Shown in pieces: positions 62,560 to 64,000 of a DNA stretch of 64,000 nucleotides. The DNA is from Bradyrhizobium niftali (GTDB lineage: Bacteria; Pseudomonadota; Alphaproteobacteria; Rhizobiales; Xanthobacteraceae), in assembly GCF_004571025.1 (NCBI RefSeq), contig NZ_SPQT01000034.1, positions 1-64,000 of the forward strand, read 5' to 3'. The notes under the pieces were generated by a model, which did no database searches, was not told the origin of the DNA, and saw nothing but the letters and a program-made list of their open reading frames with translations. The position numbers and the translations under genes are program-made. Position 1 is the first letter of the stretch. Each line of letters starts with the position of its first letter.

Positions 62560-63735
62560 ATGACCGAGGCTGGATTGCCGCTCGAAGGCGTGCGGGTCGT
62601 CGAGATGACCCACATGGTCATGGGCCCGACCTGCGGCATGATCCTCGCGCAACTCGGCGCCGAGGTGATCAAGGTCGAGCCGCCCTCCGGCGACAAGACC
62701 CGTTCTCTCGGCGGCATGGGGACGGCGTTCTTTCCGCTGTTCAACCGCGGCAAGCGCAGCGTCGTGCTGGACTTTGAGAAGCCCGAGGATCGCGACACCA
62801 TGCACCGTCTGCTCGCGACGGCCGACGTGTTCCTGGAGAATTTTCGCGATGGTCAGCTGGAGAAGCAGGGGTTAGGTGCCGAGGAACTGCGCCGCCGGCA
62901 TCCGCATCTGATCATCGCCGGCCACAAGGGCTTTCTGTCAGGTCCCTATGAGCATCGCCCCGCGCTCGACGAGGTCGTGCAGATGATGTCGGGGCTCGCT
63001 GCCATGACCGGCACCAGGGAGAAGCCGCAGCGCGTCGGCTCCTCCGCCAACGACATCATGGGCGGCATGTTCGGCGTGATCGCGATCCTCGCCGCGCTCT
63101 ACCAGAAGCGCGGCGGAAAACGCGACGGTGCAGACATCCGCATCGGCCTGTTCGAGAACTGCCTGTTCCTGGTCGCCCAGCACATGGTCGAATACGAGAT
63201 GACCGGCAACAAGCCGCGCTCGATGCCCGAGCGCGAGCACGCCTGGCCGATCTACGATATTTTTGATGCCGCGGACGGCGAGCGCATTTTCATCGGCGTC
63301 GTGACCGAGGGGCACTGGCAGAGCTTCTGCCGCGAGTTCGGCCTGACCGAGTTTCTCGAAGATCCCGCCTTGCGCACCACGACCGACCGTATCCTGGCGC
63401 GGCCGCGGATCATACCGCGCGTCGCCGATATCATCCGGCAGCGGAACGTGGCAGAGCTGTCGCAAAAGCTCGACGCGCTCAACATCTGCTTCTCGCCGAT
63501 CAACCGGCCCGAGGATCTTCTCACCGATCCGCATGTGCGGCGACCTGGCGGCCTCGTAACCAACATCACTGCCGACGGCAAGCCGTTTCATGTGCCGGCT
63601 CTGCCGGTCGAGTGGAACGGCAGCCATCTCGGCGAGGGCCTGAAGGTCGCGCCGCTCGGCGCCGACACATCGGCCGTTCGTGCCGAGATCGACAAGGATG
63701 ACACCACGTCAAAAGCCGCTGGGAGGCGTGCATGA
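62560..63735 (+). CDS. Family III (CaiB/BaiF) CoA-transferase
   Basis: A 391-residue family III CoA-transferase, which moves CoA from one acyl group to another via an aspartyl-CoA. It starts MTEAGLPLEGVRVVEMTHMV and has GPTCGMILAQLGAEVIKVEP, VVLDFEKPEDRDTMHRLLAT and the catalytic Asp region HRPALDEVVQMMSGLAAMTG. It overlaps an HMG-CoA-lyase-family gene in ATGA, so the two are coupled. The pairing suggests activation of a 3-hydroxy-acid followed by C-C cleavage. Confidence 0.92.
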   Translation: MTEAGLPLEGVRVVEMTHMVMGPTCGMILAQLGAEVIKVEPPSGDKTRSLGGMGTAFFPLFNRGKRSVVLDFEKPEDRDTMHRLLATADVFLENFRDGQLEKQGLGAEELRRRHPHLIIAGHKGFLSGPYEHRPALDEVVQMMSGLAAMTGTREKPQRVGSSANDIMGGMFGVIAILAALYQKRGGKRDGADIRIGLFENCLFLVAQHMVEYEMTGNKPRSMPEREHAWPIYDIFDAADGERIFIGVVTEGHWQSFCREFGLTEFLEDPALRTTTDRILARPRIIPRVADIIRQRNVAELSQKLDALNICFSPINRPEDLLTDPHVRRPGGLVTNITADGKPFHVPALPVEWNGSHLGEGLKVAPLGADTSAVRAEIDKDDTTSKAAGRRA

Positions 63736-64000
63736 GCCGGATCGAGACGATTTACCCCTCGGATCGCGTCAGCCTGCGCGAGGTCGGCCTGCGCGACGGG
63801 CTCCAGCTCGTGAAGAAATTTCCGTCGACCGAGGCCAAGCAGCGCTGGGTGCGCGAGGAATATGCCGCTGGCGTCAGGCACTTCGAGGTCGGCTCGTTCC
63901 TGCCGGCGAAGACCTTCCCGCAATTCGTCGACGTTCGCGATGTCATCGGGGCGGTCGCGGGCCTGCCCGGTGCTCATGGCATCGCGCTCGCGCTCAACGA
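63732..64000 (+). CDS. HMG-CoA lyase-family protein, N-terminal part (cut by window edge)
   Basis: The first 89 residues of a DRE-TIM-type lyase. It starts MSRIETIYPSDRVSLREVGL, with the conserved LREVGLRDGLQ motif (metal and catalytic residues), then REEYAAGVRHFEVGSFLPAK. This is the start of the hydroxymethylglutaryl-CoA lyase family; hydroxy-acyl-CoA lyases with other substrates share it. It overlaps the CoA-transferase stop. The rest is outside the window. Confidence 0.85.
   Translation, partial: MSRIETIYPSDRVSLREVGLRDGLQLVKKFPSTEAKQRWVREEYAAGVRHFEVGSFLPAKTFPQFVDVRDVIGAVAGLPGAHGIALALN

Overview
This window is chromosomal DNA of an alphaproteobacterium, almost certainly Bradyrhizobium or a close relative in the Nitrobacteraceae. 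It is GC-rich. The gene neighbourhoods (parAB-rsmG-mnmG-mnmE-rho-hemJ; ppsR-maf-coaE-dnaQ-secB; hslV-hslU; hisB-H-A-F-E; hrcA-grpE; dnaK-dnaJ-pmtA) and the dispersed palindromic repeats are typical of that genus. No tRNA, rRNA, CRISPR array, prophage or biosynthetic cluster is visible. Apart from a partial IS5-family transposase at the left edge, the content is core genome.

Region by region. 1-9.1 kb holds the chromosome segregation and tRNA modification block, all on the minus strand: parB, parA, rsmG, mnmG, mnmE, rho and hemJ. It carries a cluster of six parS-like sites. 9.13-9.65 kb has no gene and looks like the replication origin: it lies between hemJ and ppsR, has an AT-rich stretch, several GANTC sites and DnaA-box-like sequences, and gene orientation flips here. 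9.6-16.2 kb runs mostly rightward: ppsR, maf, coaE, dnaQ, (secB reversed), a Tim44-like protein, mltA and an Smr protein. 16-25.5 kb holds a polytopic membrane protein, the HslUV protease locus, a histidine operon and coaA. 25.5-31.1 kb has an exported histidine phosphatase, a hybrid sensor kinase, a small exported protein, comM and a PilZ protein. 31.2-36.5 kb holds part of a Tad pilus locus (tadD facing cpaE-D-C-B). 37-43.4 kb has gshB-yraN-rsmI, a PBP-activator-like lipoprotein, hemW-rdgB-rph. 43.5-51.8 kb holds the heat-shock genes hrcA, grpE, dnaK, dnaJ, followed by pmtA. 51.8-57.6 kb has pyrF, dapB, gpmA, an Ada-like methyltransferase and nth. 57.7-64 kb has an EmrAB-type pump, a CysZ-like membrane protein, and a LysR regulator divergent from a CoA-transferase/HMG-CoA-lyase pair that runs off the right edge.

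Most notable observations: (1) a probable oriC with a parS cluster about 4-6 kb away; two parS copies overlap possible start codons and one is embedded in the rsmG coding sequence; (2) a comM gene that keeps Walker B but lacks the segment that should carry the Walker A P-loop, in frame; (3) a perfect alphaproteobacterial LexA box (GAAC-N7-GAAC) in front of that same comM; (4) an eight-fold cluster of GCTGCA/TGCAGC motifs between rho and mnmE; (5) a Tad locus without cpaF-tadB-tadC where they would be expected; (6) several families of dispersed palindromes, one of which supplies the last codons and stop of pyrF. All assignments come from reading the sequence; no database search was run.
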